Assembly: GCF_004565475.1 (NCBI RefSeq)
Contig: NZ_SRHX01000001.1
Location: 186,001-250,000 of the forward strand
Origin: Lonepinella koalarum
GTDB lineage: Bacteria > Pseudomonadota > Gammaproteobacteria > Enterobacterales > Pasteurellaceae
Length of the DNA: 64,000 bases
Direction: 5' to 3'
The notes under the pieces are model-generated. The model was not told the origin of the DNA, did no database searches, and worked only from the letters and a program-made list of their open reading frames with translations. Of the stretch, positions 46,134-57,076 are shown piece after piece; within the stretch, counting starts at the first letter, position 1, and every line of letters begins with the position of its first letter. The position numbers and the translations under genes were made by a program.

Positions 46134-46213
46134 CTTCTTAATTTCAACTTCCTTTGATATAAACCGAATTTTAGTTACATTAGGTTAATGTGGTGTTATT
46201 GTACCATCGATAA

Positions 46214-47425
<1,212 letters not shown>

Positions 47426-47451
47426 TTAACGATTTAACGAATATATTTTAG

Positions 47452-47480
47452 GGGCGTATTGAATACGCCCTTTTGTTTTT
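47452..47480 (+). terminator. Intrinsic terminator of the tRNA-tuf operon
   Basis: GGGCGTATT (47452-47460) and AATACGCCC (47462-47470) form a near-closed stem (the loop must open a few pairs), followed by TTTTGTTTTT. It lies 26 bp after the tuf stop. Confidence 0.9.
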
Positions 47481-47602
47481 CTCAAGTTGAAACTTTAATT
47501 CCATCTTAAAATTTGTGATCTTGATTCCAGTTTTGACCTATATTACTTTCTTTAAATAAATTTATTGATAATACTATGTTTTTATTTATGGAATTTCTAA
47601 AA

Positions 47603-48265
47603 ATGAAATATGCTTTTATTGATTACGAAAACATCAATTCTTTGGATTATCTTAATCTAACCCAATATGAAAAAATATTTTTATTCATTGGCGCTAACCA
47701 AACAAGTATTAGGCTTGCAGAAAAATATACAGTACCACTAAATATAGTCGTCATTACTGTGGATAAGATTGCAGATAATAATTTGGATTTCCATATCGCT
47801 TATTATCTTGGCAAATGTGATCACTCGGTGGATAAAATGATTCAATTTGATATTATTTCAAATGATAAAGGTTATTTGGGCATTTGTGATTATATTCATA
47901 AGTTAACAACACGACATTGCCAACTTATTCGTCCACAAGATGAGAGTAAAGCACAAAATACATTAGAATCAACCAATAATCAAAATAAACTTGAAAGCAA
48001 AGAAAATGTGAAATTGAGTCAATCCATTTCAGATAAGATAATGGAGAGAGCTTTTAAGTTGGTTATTCATTTTCTAACTCAATCAGAAGAACGGCATTTA
48101 CCGAAGAAAAAGCAAACATTATATAATTATATCTCTAGTAGAATAAATTTTGTGGAAATCACGCAGGATCTTAAACAGCATATCACCAATAATATCATTG
48201 AACTATTGGAAAAAGAGAAGTGGATTACGATTAAAAATAGTCAAGTGGTCTATTTAAAAAAGTGA
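47603..48265 (+). CDS. PIN-like/NYN-domain protein
   Basis: 220 residues from ATG 47603 (MKYAFIDYENINSLDYLNL). The N-terminal half is a PIN-like fold with the acidic FIDYENIN (DxEN), GKCDHSVDKMIQFDIISNDKGYLGICDYIH (second and third acidic positions), as in predicted RNA-cleaving NYN/PIN7 proteins. A polar linker (about 118-150) leads to a helical C-terminal domain (HFLTQSEERHLPKKKQTLYNYISSRINF...IIELLEKEKWITIKNSQVVYLKK) that looks like a small winged helix. Alternative start ATG 47588 adds five residues. Very AT-rich; no partner gene. Function unknown. Confidence 0.75.
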   Translation: MKYAFIDYENINSLDYLNLTQYEKIFLFIGANQTSIRLAEKYTVPLNIVVITVDKIADNNLDFHIAYYLGKCDHSVDKMIQFDIISNDKGYLGICDYIHKLTTRHCQLIRPQDESKAQNTLESTNNQNKLESKENVKLSQSISDKIMERAFKLVIHFLTQSEERHLPKKKQTLYNYISSRINFVEITQDLKQHITNNIIELLEKEKWITIKNSQVVYLKK

Positions 48266-48443
48266 AAAATAGAGATAAAGATAGGTATTAAGTATGTCAG
48301 TATAACTTAAATATCCATAACTAAATAGTTAAAGCAAAACTATATCAATAGACTATAGTTAAATATTTATTATTTTTAATCAAGATGGAGAATTATGTTA
48401 AGATTTAGATTGTTTTTTTTTATTTTATTTAGGAAAGTAATAA

Positions 48444-49565
48444 ATGAGGAAATTATTCCAATGTGTTAAAAAGATGTCTGCTTTATTTGCTAGCTTATTA
48501 CTCGGTGCTGTAGCTTGTTCTAACTTGTATCCGGCGTTTGGCGGTTCTCCCGATGAACAAAGTCGGGCAAAAATTAATAAATCGCCAAACTTTGATGGCA
48601 AGACTTTTGTTAATTTAGAGCCTACACCAACAGGTTTCCAAAAAGCTGCAAATGGGGAAGAAACTTCATGGTTAAAACGTATTTTTGAAATTGCCTTTCC
48701 CCCTGATGGAAAGCAGCCTAGTGAGCCTTTACCGAGCTTAAAGTTAGATACTACTCAGATAGAAAATGGTAGTTTTACATGGCTTGGACATTCCACGGTA
48801 TTATTTAAGCTTAATGACAAAATTTTAATCACCGATCCTGTATTTCATCGTGCTTCTCCAATCTTTTTTGGCGGTAAACCTTTTACTATGACCTATACAC
48901 CAAGTGTGGCAGACTTGCCAGCCATTGATGCAGTGATAATCTCTCACGATCACTATGATCATCTTGATTATCAAGCTATTCAAGAAATTAACCCAAAAAC
49001 AACGCACTTTTATGTACCATTAGGTGTGAAAGGACATTTACAACGTTGGGGTGTACCAGATGAAAAAATTACTGAGTTAGATTGGTATGAGCATGCTCAA
49101 CTGGATCAACTCCATATTACCTTAACGCCATCTCGCCATTTTAGTGGGCGTGGGCTAACCAACCGAAATACTACATTGTGGGGAAGTTGGGTGATTAAGT
49201 CACCATTATTAACAGTCTTTTTTAATGGTGATGGGGGATATGGTCAACATTATAAATTGCTTGGCGAAAAATATGGTCCGTTTGACATCGCTTTAATAGA
49301 AAATGGCGCTTATGATGATCATTGGCCTTTGATTCATATGACACCTGAACAATCAGTACAAGCTACTGTGGACTTGAAAGCAAAAGTAGTATTACCAATT
49401 CATTGGGCAAAATTCGATTTAGCTAACCATAATTGGCGTGATCCTATTCAGCGTTTTTTAACAGCTGCTGAGAAACAGGATTTTCAAACGGTCACACCTA
49501 AAATAGGGCAAACTTTCACCTTGAATAAATTACCACAGGAAGATTGGTGGTCCGTGGTGAAATAG
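48444..49565 (+). CDS. MBL-fold metallohydrolase, membrane-anchored (RomA/NAPE-PLD-like)
   Basis: 373 residues. The N-terminal hydrophobic signal MSALFASLLLGAVACSN may be a lipoprotein signal with an imperfect lipobox (AVAC). The metallo-beta-lactamase fold follows: WLGHSTVLFKLNDKILITDPVFHRASP, zinc motif SHDHYDHLDY (HxHxDH), SRHFSGRG, FFNGDGGYG, and C-terminal LPIHWAKFDLANHNW. These are the features of the YtnP/RomA/NAPE-PLD-related group; the substrate is unknown. The ATG is preceded by AGGAAAGTAATA. It stands alone before adhE. Confidence 0.85.
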   Translation: MRKLFQCVKKMSALFASLLLGAVACSNLYPAFGGSPDEQSRAKINKSPNFDGKTFVNLEPTPTGFQKAANGEETSWLKRIFEIAFPPDGKQPSEPLPSLKLDTTQIENGSFTWLGHSTVLFKLNDKILITDPVFHRASPIFFGGKPFTMTYTPSVADLPAIDAVIISHDHYDHLDYQAIQEINPKTTHFYVPLGVKGHLQRWGVPDEKITELDWYEHAQLDQLHITLTPSRHFSGRGLTNRNTTLWGSWVIKSPLLTVFFNGDGGYGQHYKLLGEKYGPFDIALIENGAYDDHWPLIHMTPEQSVQATVDLKAKVVLPIHWAKFDLANHNWRDPIQRFLTAAEKQDFQTVTPKIGQTFTLNKLPQEDWWSVVK

Positions 49566-49635
49566 ATTGGTTTAGCGTAAATGTTAAATCAAGGTTAATA
49601 ATTAATTGGTTATCTGTTATTTTTTGCATGAGTAT

Positions 49636-49649
49636 TTGATCTATATCAG
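49636..49649. promoter_or_regulatory. FNR-like site upstream of adhE
   Basis: TTGATCTATATCAG matches the FNR consensus TTGAT-N4-ATCAA at 9 of 10 fixed positions, 98 bp before the adhE ATG. Anaerobic control of adhE would be expected. The rest of the 182-bp gap is AT-rich without other clear signals. Confidence 0.6.
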
Positions 49650-49747
49650 ATCTTATAACTGTTTTTAGGTAAAATTATGCGGTAATTACTCCAAAATGTT
49701 ATAATCCACTCCAGTTAAATATTTTACAACTTTTAGGAGAAATCATT

Positions 49748-52363
49748 ATGAGTAATGCTGTTGAAAATGCAGTTAGCCCAGCCCAAGCAGAAGTAAATGC
49801 ACTGGTTGAAAAAGGTTTAGTGGCGTTGGAAGAATTCCGCAAGCTGGACCAAGAACAAGTGGATTATATCGTTGCCAAAGCATCAGTGGCGGCATTAGAT
49901 AAGCACGGCATATTAGCCATGCACGCTTATGAAGAAACAGGGCGTGGTGTGTTTGAAGATAAAGCCACCAAAAACCTGTTTGCCTGTGAGTATGTCGTGA
50001 ATAATATGCGTCATCTGAAAACCGCTGGCATAATTAGTGAAGATGACGTAACGGGCATTACCGAAATTGCGGATCCTGTCGGTGTGATCTGTGGTATCAC
50101 GCCAACCACCAACCCAACATCAACGGCCATTTTTAAAGCCTTAATTGCGTTAAAAACCCGTAACCCGATTGTATTTGCATTCCACCCATCCGCTCAACAA
50201 TCTTCTGCTCATGCGGCTCAAGTAGTGTATGATGCTGCCGTAGCAGCAGGAGCCCCAAAAGACTGTGTGCAATGGATTAGCAAACCATCAATGGAAGGCA
50301 CTTCTGCTTTAATGAAACATCCCGGTATTGCGACGATTCTTGCTACAGGTGGTAATGCCATGGTGGAAGCCGCTTATTCTTGTGGTAAACCAGCATTGGG
50401 CGTAGGGGCAGGTAACGTGCCAGCTTATGTAGAAAAATCAGCCAATCTTGAACAAGCAGTGCATGACATTGTGATGTCAAAATCCTTTGATAACGGTATG
50501 ATTTGTGCATCAGAGCAAGCGGCTATTGTGGATGCAGAAATTTATGATGCCTTTGTCAAAGAAATGAAATCCTACGGCGTTTATTTGGTCAACAAAAAAG
50601 AAAAAGCCTTATTAGAAGAATTTATTTTCGGTGTAAAAGCCAACGGTGCGAACTGTGCAGGTGCAAAATTAAATCCGAACGTGGTAGGAAAACCTGCTGC
50701 TTGGATTGCGGAACAAGCTGGTTTTACCGTTCCACCAAAAACCAATATTTTATTAGCCGAATGTAAATTAGTGGGCGAAAAAGAACCATTAACCCGTGAA
50801 AAATTATCACCTGTGTTAGCGTTATTGAAAGCAAATTCTACCGAAGAAGGTTTAGCCCTTTCAGAAGCTATGGTGAATTTCCACGGTTTAGGTCACTCAG
50901 CAGCGATTCACACTAAAAACGCTGATTTAGCCAAAACATTCGGTGAACGAGTGAAAACCATTCGTGTCATTTGGAACTCACCATCAACCTTTGGTGGTAT
51001 CGGTGATGTGTATAACTCTTTCTTACCATCTTTAACACTCGGCTGTGGTTCGTACGGTAAAAACTCCGTCGGTAACAACGTAAGTGCGGTGAATTTAATT
51101 AATATTAAACGTGTGGGCAGACGGAGAAATAATATGCAATGGTTTAAAGTTCCATCAAAAATTTACTTTGAACGTGATTCAATTCAATACTTAAAATCAA
51201 TGAAAGATGCGGAAAAAGTGATGATTATCACCGACCGTTCAATGGTGGATTTAGGCTTTGTCGATCGCATTACCGATCAACTCCGTCAACGCCGTAATAA
51301 AGTGACTTATCAATTATTCTGTGATGTCGAGCCAAACCCAAGCATTGAAACCGTCCGCCGTGGTACAGACTTAATGCGGAGTTTCCAACCAGATACTATT
51401 ATCGCCTTAGGTGGTGGTTCTCCGATGGACGCAGCGAAAGTAATGTGGTTATTCTATGAACAACCAGAAGTGGATTTCCGTGATCTCGTACAAAAATTCA
51501 TGGATATTCGTAAACGTGCGTTCAAATTCCCACAATTAGGGCGTAAAGCGAAATTTGTAGGTATCCCAACCACATCAGGCACGGGTTCTGAAGTTACCCC
51601 ATTTGCGGTTATTACCGATGGTGATATTAAATACCCATTAGCGGATTACTCATTAACCCCAACGGTTGCCATTGTTGACCCAGCGTTAGTTATGTCAGTG
51701 CCTTCTCACGTTGCAGCAGATACAGGCTTAGACGTATTAACCCACGCCACCGAAGCCTACGTTTCTATCTTAGCCAATGATTTTACTGACGGTTTAGCTT
51801 TGCAAGCGATTAAACTAGTGTTTGAAAACCTTGAAAAATCTGTCAAAGAGTTTGATGAACATGCACGTGAAAAAATGCACAATGCTTCAACCATGGCGGG
51901 TATGGCATTCGCCAACGCATTCTTAGGTATCAGTCACTCTATGGCTCACAAAATCGGCGGTAAATTCCATACCATCCATGGTCGTACAAATGCAATCTTG
52001 TTACCACATGTGATTCGCTATAACGGTACTCGCCCAACTAAAGTGGCAACATGGCCGAAATACACCAGCTACATTGCGGATAAACGCTATCAAGATATTG
52101 CCAGAATCTTAGGCTTGCCAGCGGCTACGCCAGCAGAAGGTGTAGAATCCTATGCGAAAGCCGTTCACGATTTAGCGATTCGTTGCGGAATAAAAATGTC
52201 CTTGCGTGATCAGGGCATAGATGAACAAGCGTTCTTAGCTGCTCGCCGTGAATTGGCATTACACGCTTATGAAGATCAATGCACCCCAGCCAATCCACGT
52301 TTGGCGATGGTGGAAGATATGGAAGAAATTATGACCAAAGCCTATTATGGTGATGAGAAATAA
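49748..52363 (+). CDS. adhE: Bifunctional acetaldehyde-CoA/alcohol dehydrogenase AdhE
   Basis: Reduces acetyl-CoA to acetaldehyde and then ethanol during fermentation; forms spirosomes. 871 residues: N-terminal CoA-acylating aldehyde dehydrogenase domain (about 1-440; GITPTTNPTSTAIFKAL, and catalytic Cys in DNGMICASEQAAIVD), linker, then an iron-dependent alcohol dehydrogenase domain (about 455-871; GGGSPMDAAKVMW, GTGSEVTPFAVITD, and iron-binding His in GLDVLTHATEAYVS, AFLGISHSMAHKIGGKFHTIHGRTNA). Full length with no lesions. TTTTAGGAGAAATCATT precedes the ATG. It contains one USS (51086). Confidence 0.97.
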   Translation: MSNAVENAVSPAQAEVNALVEKGLVALEEFRKLDQEQVDYIVAKASVAALDKHGILAMHAYEETGRGVFEDKATKNLFACEYVVNNMRHLKTAGIISEDDVTGITEIADPVGVICGITPTTNPTSTAIFKALIALKTRNPIVFAFHPSAQQSSAHAAQVVYDAAVAAGAPKDCVQWISKPSMEGTSALMKHPGIATILATGGNAMVEAAYSCGKPALGVGAGNVPAYVEKSANLEQAVHDIVMSKSFDNGMICASEQAAIVDAEIYDAFVKEMKSYGVYLVNKKEKALLEEFIFGVKANGANCAGAKLNPNVVGKPAAWIAEQAGFTVPPKTNILLAECKLVGEKEPLTREKLSPVLALLKANSTEEGLALSEAMVNFHGLGHSAAIHTKNADLAKTFGERVKTIRVIWNSPSTFGGIGDVYNSFLPSLTLGCGSYGKNSVGNNVSAVNLINIKRVGRRRNNMQWFKVPSKIYFERDSIQYLKSMKDAEKVMIITDRSMVDLGFVDRITDQLRQRRNKVTYQLFCDVEPNPSIETVRRGTDLMRSFQPDTIIALGGGSPMDAAKVMWLFYEQPEVDFRDLVQKFMDIRKRAFKFPQLGRKAKFVGIPTTSGTGSEVTPFAVITDGDIKYPLADYSLTPTVAIVDPALVMSVPSHVAADTGLDVLTHATEAYVSILANDFTDGLALQAIKLVFENLEKSVKEFDEHAREKMHNASTMAGMAFANAFLGISHSMAHKIGGKFHTIHGRTNAILLPHVIRYNGTRPTKVATWPKYTSYIADKRYQDIARILGLPAATPAEGVESYAKAVHDLAIRCGIKMSLRDQGIDEQAFLAARRELALHAYEDQCTPANPRLAMVEDMEEIMTKAYYGDEK

Positions 52364-52415
52364 TGTCTAAAAATTTATAAAAAATACACCGCACTTTGGT
52401 TATTTACTAAAAAAT

Positions 52416-52465
52416 AATCTGCACCTCAAAAGTTGGACTAATCACCGACCTGTAGGGTGCAGATT
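52416..52465. repeat. Hairpin element after adhE, related to 59010-59055
   Basis: AATCTGCACC (52416-52425) and GGTGCAGATT (52456-52465) are perfect 10-bp inverted repeats enclosing AAAAGTTGGACTAATCACCG. The element at 59010-59055 has the same plan and order (CTGCTCCT, AAAAAAGTTAGACCAATAACG, AGGGGCAG). The shared AAAAGTTRGAC near a terminal repeat recalls IS3-type insertion ends, so these may be tiny remnants or MITE-like units, here possibly serving as the adhE terminator because Ts follow. Confidence 0.5.
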
Positions 52466-52621
52466 TTTATAACCAAATATGATGTTTAGCGTTGAAAACG
52501 TAAGTTAGACACAAGTTTTTTTCGCTGCAATGCAACAGTTTGGCATAAGCCAAAATTTTTTGCCATTCTTGTTACTTATAATACTCATATCTTAACCAAG
52601 CAATCTTTTGGAGAAAATACC

Positions 52622-53425
52622 ATGACTAAACAAGTGCAAACCTTAAACGGCTTATGGGTAACTCAACCTGAACTGACCGAAGCGGAAAGAAATTCACCAC
52701 TTTACAAATATTATGAGCAACCGCTCGCCCCAGTTGCCCCTGAATTAGTGGCACAAATTAAGCAGATAGACGCAGCCAGAATGTTGCGTGCGGAAAATCT
52801 CAATGATTTGCTCAATGACGGCTATTTAGACACCGAAATCGGCTATTGCTTATTTGAAGATGGTACAGGTTGTGCAGCTTCAATGGTGCAAATGCCTGAT
52901 GTTACAGCGGAAATGTTAGATTGGTGGTTCTGTTGGCACACAGTTGAGCCGATGCGTTATAAAATTTGGGATAATAAAGTTCATGTGGAAGTGCGTGTCA
53001 ATGAGCAGGATAGCCAACGTTTGCAAAATACGATAATACCAGCCCAAGAGCGTTTGTGGACAACCACGCATACGGCGGTGGAAGACATCGGCACAGGTGT
53101 ACAAGAAATTGAAATTGAGTTTCAAAGCCCTGCGGATTTTGGTTTTGATGTGGCACGTTTTACCGATAAAGCCGTTACGGGAATTTTGGCAAAAGCGATG
53201 GGTGGATTAGTCAAAATGGGACACATTGCTCGTCCGCACGCTAACGGAAAAGGTATTGAATTACGTACCCGTTTTTGGGTGCTTGCCCCACAAACACCAC
53301 TTGAAATGGTGCGTTGTTTAAGTTTCCACGCGATGGAAGAATACACCAACTTAGCGGCGATTTTGCCGAAAGTCTATGCTGAATTTGGGCATTTGCCGAT
53401 TGAGCAAAAGTTGGTAAATTCATAA
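52622..53425 (+). CDS. DAPG hydrolase (PhlG)-like protein
   Basis: 267 residues. GYLDTEIGYCLFEDGTGCAASMVQMPDVTAEMLDWWFCWHTVEPMRYKIWDNKVHVEV corresponds to the core of the PhlG family, zinc-dependent C-C bond hydrolases acting on 2,4-diacetylphloroglucinol; the His and Glu positions WHxxEPxRYKIW and FHAMEEYTNLAAILP look conserved. PhlG homologues in non-producers may clear exogenous acylphloroglucinols or unrelated ketones. GGAGAAAATACC precedes the ATG. It stands alone between adhE and a terminator. Substrate inference is weak. Confidence 0.72.
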   Translation: MTKQVQTLNGLWVTQPELTEAERNSPLYKYYEQPLAPVAPELVAQIKQIDAARMLRAENLNDLLNDGYLDTEIGYCLFEDGTGCAASMVQMPDVTAEMLDWWFCWHTVEPMRYKIWDNKVHVEVRVNEQDSQRLQNTIIPAQERLWTTTHTAVEDIGTGVQEIEIEFQSPADFGFDVARFTDKAVTGILAKAMGGLVKMGHIARPHANGKGIELRTRFWVLAPQTPLEMVRCLSFHAMEEYTNLAAILPKVYAEFGHLPIEQKLVNS

Positions 53426-53461
53426 GGAAAAATCACCGCACTTTGTAGAAGTAGGTAAATA

Positions 53462-53496
53462 AAATACCGCACGTTATAAAAATGTGCGGTATTTTT
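53462..53496 (+). terminator. USS-type terminator
   Basis: AAATACCGCAC (53462-53472) and GTGCGGTATTT (53484-53494) form a perfect 11-bp stem followed by Ts. It lies 36 bp past the PhlG-like gene; another USS core is at 53434. Confidence 0.85.
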
Positions 53497-53509
53497 CACA
53501 CTCTTTTCC

Positions 53510-53787
53510 CCTGTTCTGACTATATCCAAACTATTCTGCCATAAAACGAACAAAATATGGCGTAATTCATACCATTTATTCATCGAATCACCCAAAATTC
53601 CTGCATGTTGGCGGTTTGCTGGCAAAGTGCAACCAGCTACCTAATTTCGACTTTCACATCGGTAATTATCTGAGCAACTAAATCATCTTTGCACGAATAA
53701 TAGGCATAAAAGGCGGAGCGATGCCATTAAGCTGATACCTTGATTTTTGCCAGATTTCATACGTATATTGTTATAATTTTCAACGCC
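53510..53787 (-). pseudogene. Decayed TetR-family regulator gene
   Basis: The minus strand reads, with frame changes and stops, ENYNNIRM..., RSAFYAYYSCKDDLVAQIITDVKVEIR*LVALCQQTANMQEFW, then NKWYELRHILFVLWQNSLDIV. This parallels SYHDINV, RSTFYTYYSGKDDLVGQMILDLKTEIKQLIEQRQQAENLEHFF, KWYELRHLLLALW and LWQNTLDIA of the intact TetR at 37869-38432. The middle of the ligand-binding domain is deleted and several stops occur. It overlaps the end of the methyltransferase gene by a few bases. Confidence 0.75.
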
Positions 53788-54466
53788 TTATGCAATGCCA
53801 ACCCACATAAACAGTCGACTGAAAAAATCGGATTGGGGAATAAAAACCTGCCTGAGTACATAGCTCCACAAAGCGATTTTCTGGCACAAGGTGGAAATCT
53901 CGTTTAATACGCTCAATACGAGCTAATTTTTCATCTTCACCAATACTGTTTGCAAGTAGATCTTTCAAAATTTTAAGACTTTTATCAAGCTGTTCGCCAT
54001 CGCCTGTAATGTCCAAAAGAATGAAACTTGAACCACTTTCCAAACGGTCGGCAATATCCTTTAACAAAGATAATTTTTGTCCGTCATCAGGAATAAAATG
54101 CAAGACCAACAGCAGCGTAGCAGCCTGAAAACATTGCTCTTTCTGTAAATCGTTTATTGTGCAATTTTTTAACACAATATTTGGGTAATCAGAAAGTTTA
54201 TGCTGTGCTTGACTAATCATTTCTGGCGAAGGATCAAATCCTGTAATTTGCCAATCATCACGATAATCAGCCAATTTTACAATTTCATTTCCTGTGCCAC
54301 AGCCTGCTACTAATATGGATTTGGGAGAATTTTGATCGAGAATTTTCGGCAAAAAATCCAAAAAATAATGATAACCCGGTATCCAATTGTCCACAAAATT
54401 ATCGTAATTACTGGCTCTTTCATTAGAAAAAATTTCTATGTGTGTGTCTAACGGCAAATTGCTCAT
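53780..54466 (-). CDS. Class I SAM-dependent methyltransferase
   Basis: 228 residues. SAM-binding motif I SILVAGCGTGNEIVKLA (about 50-66), acidic loop WQITGFDPSPEMISQAQHKL, and FQAATLLLVLHFIPDDGQKLSLLKDIADRLESGSSFILLDITGD as the post-motif region. It is a Rossmann-fold small-molecule methyltransferase of unknown substrate. It follows the esterase lipoprotein gene by 23 bp on the minus strand, so they may be co-transcribed, although the two functions do not suggest one pathway. TAGCAGCCTGAA lies in the gene at 54118-54129. Confidence 0.85.
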   Translation of the reverse strand: MSNLPLDTHIEIFSNERASNYDNFVDNWIPGYHYFLDFLPKILDQNSPKSILVAGCGTGNEIVKLADYRDDWQITGFDPSPEMISQAQHKLSDYPNIVLKNCTINDLQKEQCFQAATLLLVLHFIPDDGQKLSLLKDIADRLESGSSFILLDITGDGEQLDKSLKILKDLLANSIGEDEKLARIERIKRDFHLVPENRFVELCTQAGFYSPIRFFQSTVYVGWHCIRR

Positions 54467-54489
54467 ATTTTATTACCTTGAATTGATTA

Positions 54490-55470
54490 TTATTTACGCT
54501 GTTTAAACAACCACTCACGGGCTGGTGTGAGCAAATAGGCATAGTCAAACGAATACATATGCTCGCTTGCACCTTTTGTGCCGTCCACGCCTGTAGGCAA
54601 CACAGAGCCTTTGCTAAAACGAATAAAATTCGCTTTGTTACCTTTGGTGAGTAAGGCTGCGACTTGGCTGTCTTGCTCGGTTTGTGGCAATTTTGCGGAA
54701 AATTCTACTTCACCGTATGGTACATTTGCTTTGGCAAGAATTGCACCTACACCTTGTGCGGTTTCAGTCGCTTTATCGCCTGCGGCGGTTACATATAAGA
54801 ATTTGTTGTTTTTGAGTGGTTCAAGTGAGTTGATGTCCCATTTACTGCCCACAAACATTGATGCTGCAAAGAAATCAGGGTAAAGACTATTTAAATAAAG
54901 TGAAATCATACCGCCCATTGATTGCCCTGTGGTATAAAGGCGATTTTGGTCAATAGCGTACGTTTTTGTGAGTTGTTTAATCAGCGGAATAACGAGATCG
55001 ACTTCATCGGTGTGTTGCCACGCATCATTAACCGCCACACCACTAAACGCTGGCACAAGCACGAACGCAGGATTTTTCGCTTGCGATTCATCGGTTGCCC
55101 AAATAATACCGCCATAACCTTGTTTTAATGGTGCAGCTGTACCTTTGCCTGCAGTGCTAGCATCGGCAATAAACATTACCAGCGGATAGGATTTTTTCGG
55201 ACTGTAGTTTTTCGGCGTGTAGAGATTGTATTCCAACGTTTTACCTGTGGCTTCATCAGTGAATTTAAGTACTTGGAAGCGTGGTGCGATTTGCTCACGC
55301 AGGATGGGAAGTGTGGTGTCGTAGCTTTTATCCGCACCACCGTAAGGACTGGCTGAGTTAGACACTGAACCTAATTGCGGACCGCCCACAGCATTTGGGG
55401 TAGATTGGGTATTAGCGTTACACGCACTTATGAGCGTGGAAATTAACATAAGAGATAGGATTTTTTTCAT
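54490..55470 (-). CDS. Lipoprotein esterase of the PHB-depolymerase/peptidase-like alpha/beta fold
   Basis: 326 residues. Lipoprotein signal MKKILSLMLISTLISAC (lipobox ISAC), a Ser/Asn-rich spacer (about 18-50), then an alpha/beta hydrolase: FTDEATGKTLEYNLYTPKNYSPKKSYPLVMFIADAS, nucleophile elbow TTGQSMGGMISLYL, and a probable acid and His in AAGDKATETA and ASEHMYSFDYAYL. The pattern resembles secreted esterases annotated as PHB depolymerase-like. Surface or periplasmic location by lipidation. GGAGTAACC precedes the ATG. Substrate unknown. Confidence 0.85.
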   Translation of the reverse strand: MKKILSLMLISTLISACNANTQSTPNAVGGPQLGSVSNSASPYGGADKSYDTTLPILREQIAPRFQVLKFTDEATGKTLEYNLYTPKNYSPKKSYPLVMFIADASTAGKGTAAPLKQGYGGIIWATDESQAKNPAFVLVPAFSGVAVNDAWQHTDEVDLVIPLIKQLTKTYAIDQNRLYTTGQSMGGMISLYLNSLYPDFFAASMFVGSKWDINSLEPLKNNKFLYVTAAGDKATETAQGVGAILAKANVPYGEVEFSAKLPQTEQDSQVAALLTKGNKANFIRFSKGSVLPTGVDGTKGASEHMYSFDYAYLLTPAREWLFKQRK

Positions 55471-55761
55471 GGTTACTCCTTAGATGGTTGCCAATAAATA
55501 ATGTCATTATAGTAAAGCCCAAACGAGTGGCAATATCTACCAAATTTGACTTTAATCCTAACTTTTAACCTCTATTCGTGCAATATCCAAACTATTTATT
55601 TTTAAAAATGTACTAAAATTTGTACTTTCAGCATCGCTTAGTTGCTGTTTTCCTTATCAATGCAAAAATCGCCAGACAATGTGCAATTTATGCACTTTTA
55701 TTTAACTAAAGCACAATCTATAATGAGAACAATTGCCATTATGTTATTCATGGAGGGTACC

Positions 55762-56976
55762 ATGAACACGCCTAATTCTGAAATCGAAATCATCCCTCGC
55801 TTTATTCTGCTTGCTACGGCAGTATCTTATATAGCGTTAGGTATGTTGCTCGGTTTTACCCAAGGGGGATTGGCACCGATATTGCGTAGTTTGGGTGTGT
55901 CCTTGGCAGAGTTGCGTTGGGTATATGTGATTTACCTGCCCTTTGGCTTGGCGTTTTTGTGGTCACCGATGATTGATGCTTGGAGGTTGCCATGGTTGGG
56001 GCGACGTAGTGGTTGGATTGTGTCATCTCAACTGCTTGCTACAGTTGCTATGCTGATGGTATCTTTTCTCTCGCCCAGTACAGGGAATTGGGTGATGTTG
56101 ATGTTGTTAGGGCTCGTCGCTACTTTTGCTGCTGCCACTGCCGATGTTGCCTTAGACGCACTTAATGTGGATTTGCTGCCTGAAAAAAATCGTGCCATGG
56201 CGGCAGGTTTAAAAATGGGAGGGTTAGCCTTGGGTACTTTAATTGGAGGAGGTGCCTTGGTGGCGTTTTATCCACAAATTGGTTGGCACGGTACATTTGG
56301 GGTCATTGCGGCCTGTACGGCGTGCAGCTGCTTGCCGATACTCGCTTTGGTCAGTAAGGAAAGACGCTTATTTCCCCAATCTTTGCCTCAAGGTGTACAG
56401 TTTTTACATTTATGGCGTGATACCGTCTTACGCCAACGTTTACTGCGCTTATCGTTACTGGTCTGTACCCTGTTGGCGTTGTTTAATTTTAACCGTTTAT
56501 TACTGGTGGATATGGGCGTATCGCTTGAACGTATCGGTACTTTACTCGGTACCACCGGTCCTTTTGCCAATGCCCTTGCTGCCTTGATTGCCACGCTATT
56601 ATTGCACCGTTTAAGTATTAAACAAACCGCGTGGTTAAGCATTGCCGTTTGCCTAGTGGGGAGTGTTATTGTGTGGCTAGGCGCTTTTTATGCTAACAGT
56701 AATACAGTGATTATTGGCAGTATCACCGTAACAGCCACTGCGGCAGGATTGTATGTGGTGCTTGGTAGTCTGATACTGGCATGGGCAAAAGGCACGCAAG
56801 CTGCTACCGACTATGCTCTTCTGTATGGCGTGGGGCGTTTTATTGGTACATTCGCTCTGATAGGCTTGCCAGCACTGATTCAATCTATCGGCTGGAATAT
56901 TTTTCTTGCCTTTGCGATCTTGGCATTTGCCATTTCTGCACTTTGGTTTATGCGGATTGTGGATGCTGGTGTGTGA
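55762..56976 (+). CDS. RhtX/FptX-like MFS transporter, second copy
   Basis: 404 residues from ATG 55762 (MNTPNSEIEIIPRFILLATAVSYIALGMLLGFTQGGLAPILRSLGVSLAELRWVYVIYLPFGLAFLWSPMIDAWRLP), preceded by GGAGGGTACC; the open frame extends 40 codons further up without family likeness. About 12 membrane helices. The blocks GVSL...FLWSP..(D/E)(A/R)WRLP and AATADVALDALNVDLLPEKNRAMAAGLKMGG parallel the MFS gene at 4394-5626, so both belong to the siderophore-type RhtX/FptX family. No receptor or regulator of the usual type is adjacent, so substrate is open. Confidence 0.8.
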   Translation: MNTPNSEIEIIPRFILLATAVSYIALGMLLGFTQGGLAPILRSLGVSLAELRWVYVIYLPFGLAFLWSPMIDAWRLPWLGRRSGWIVSSQLLATVAMLMVSFLSPSTGNWVMLMLLGLVATFAAATADVALDALNVDLLPEKNRAMAAGLKMGGLALGTLIGGGALVAFYPQIGWHGTFGVIAACTACSCLPILALVSKERRLFPQSLPQGVQFLHLWRDTVLRQRLLRLSLLVCTLLALFNFNRLLLVDMGVSLERIGTLLGTTGPFANALAALIATLLLHRLSIKQTAWLSIAVCLVGSVIVWLGAFYANSNTVIIGSITVTATAAGLYVVLGSLILAWAKGTQAATDYALLYGVGRFIGTFALIGLPALIQSIGWNIFLAFAILAFAISALWFMRIVDAGV

Positions 56977-57076
56977 AAAGACGTGTCACCCGCTATATTG
57001 CCTCAATAATTTTGTTTATTTTGTCTATTAAGCCTTTATTTTGCATCCTGAAAAAGTTAATACCTTGCATTAGATA

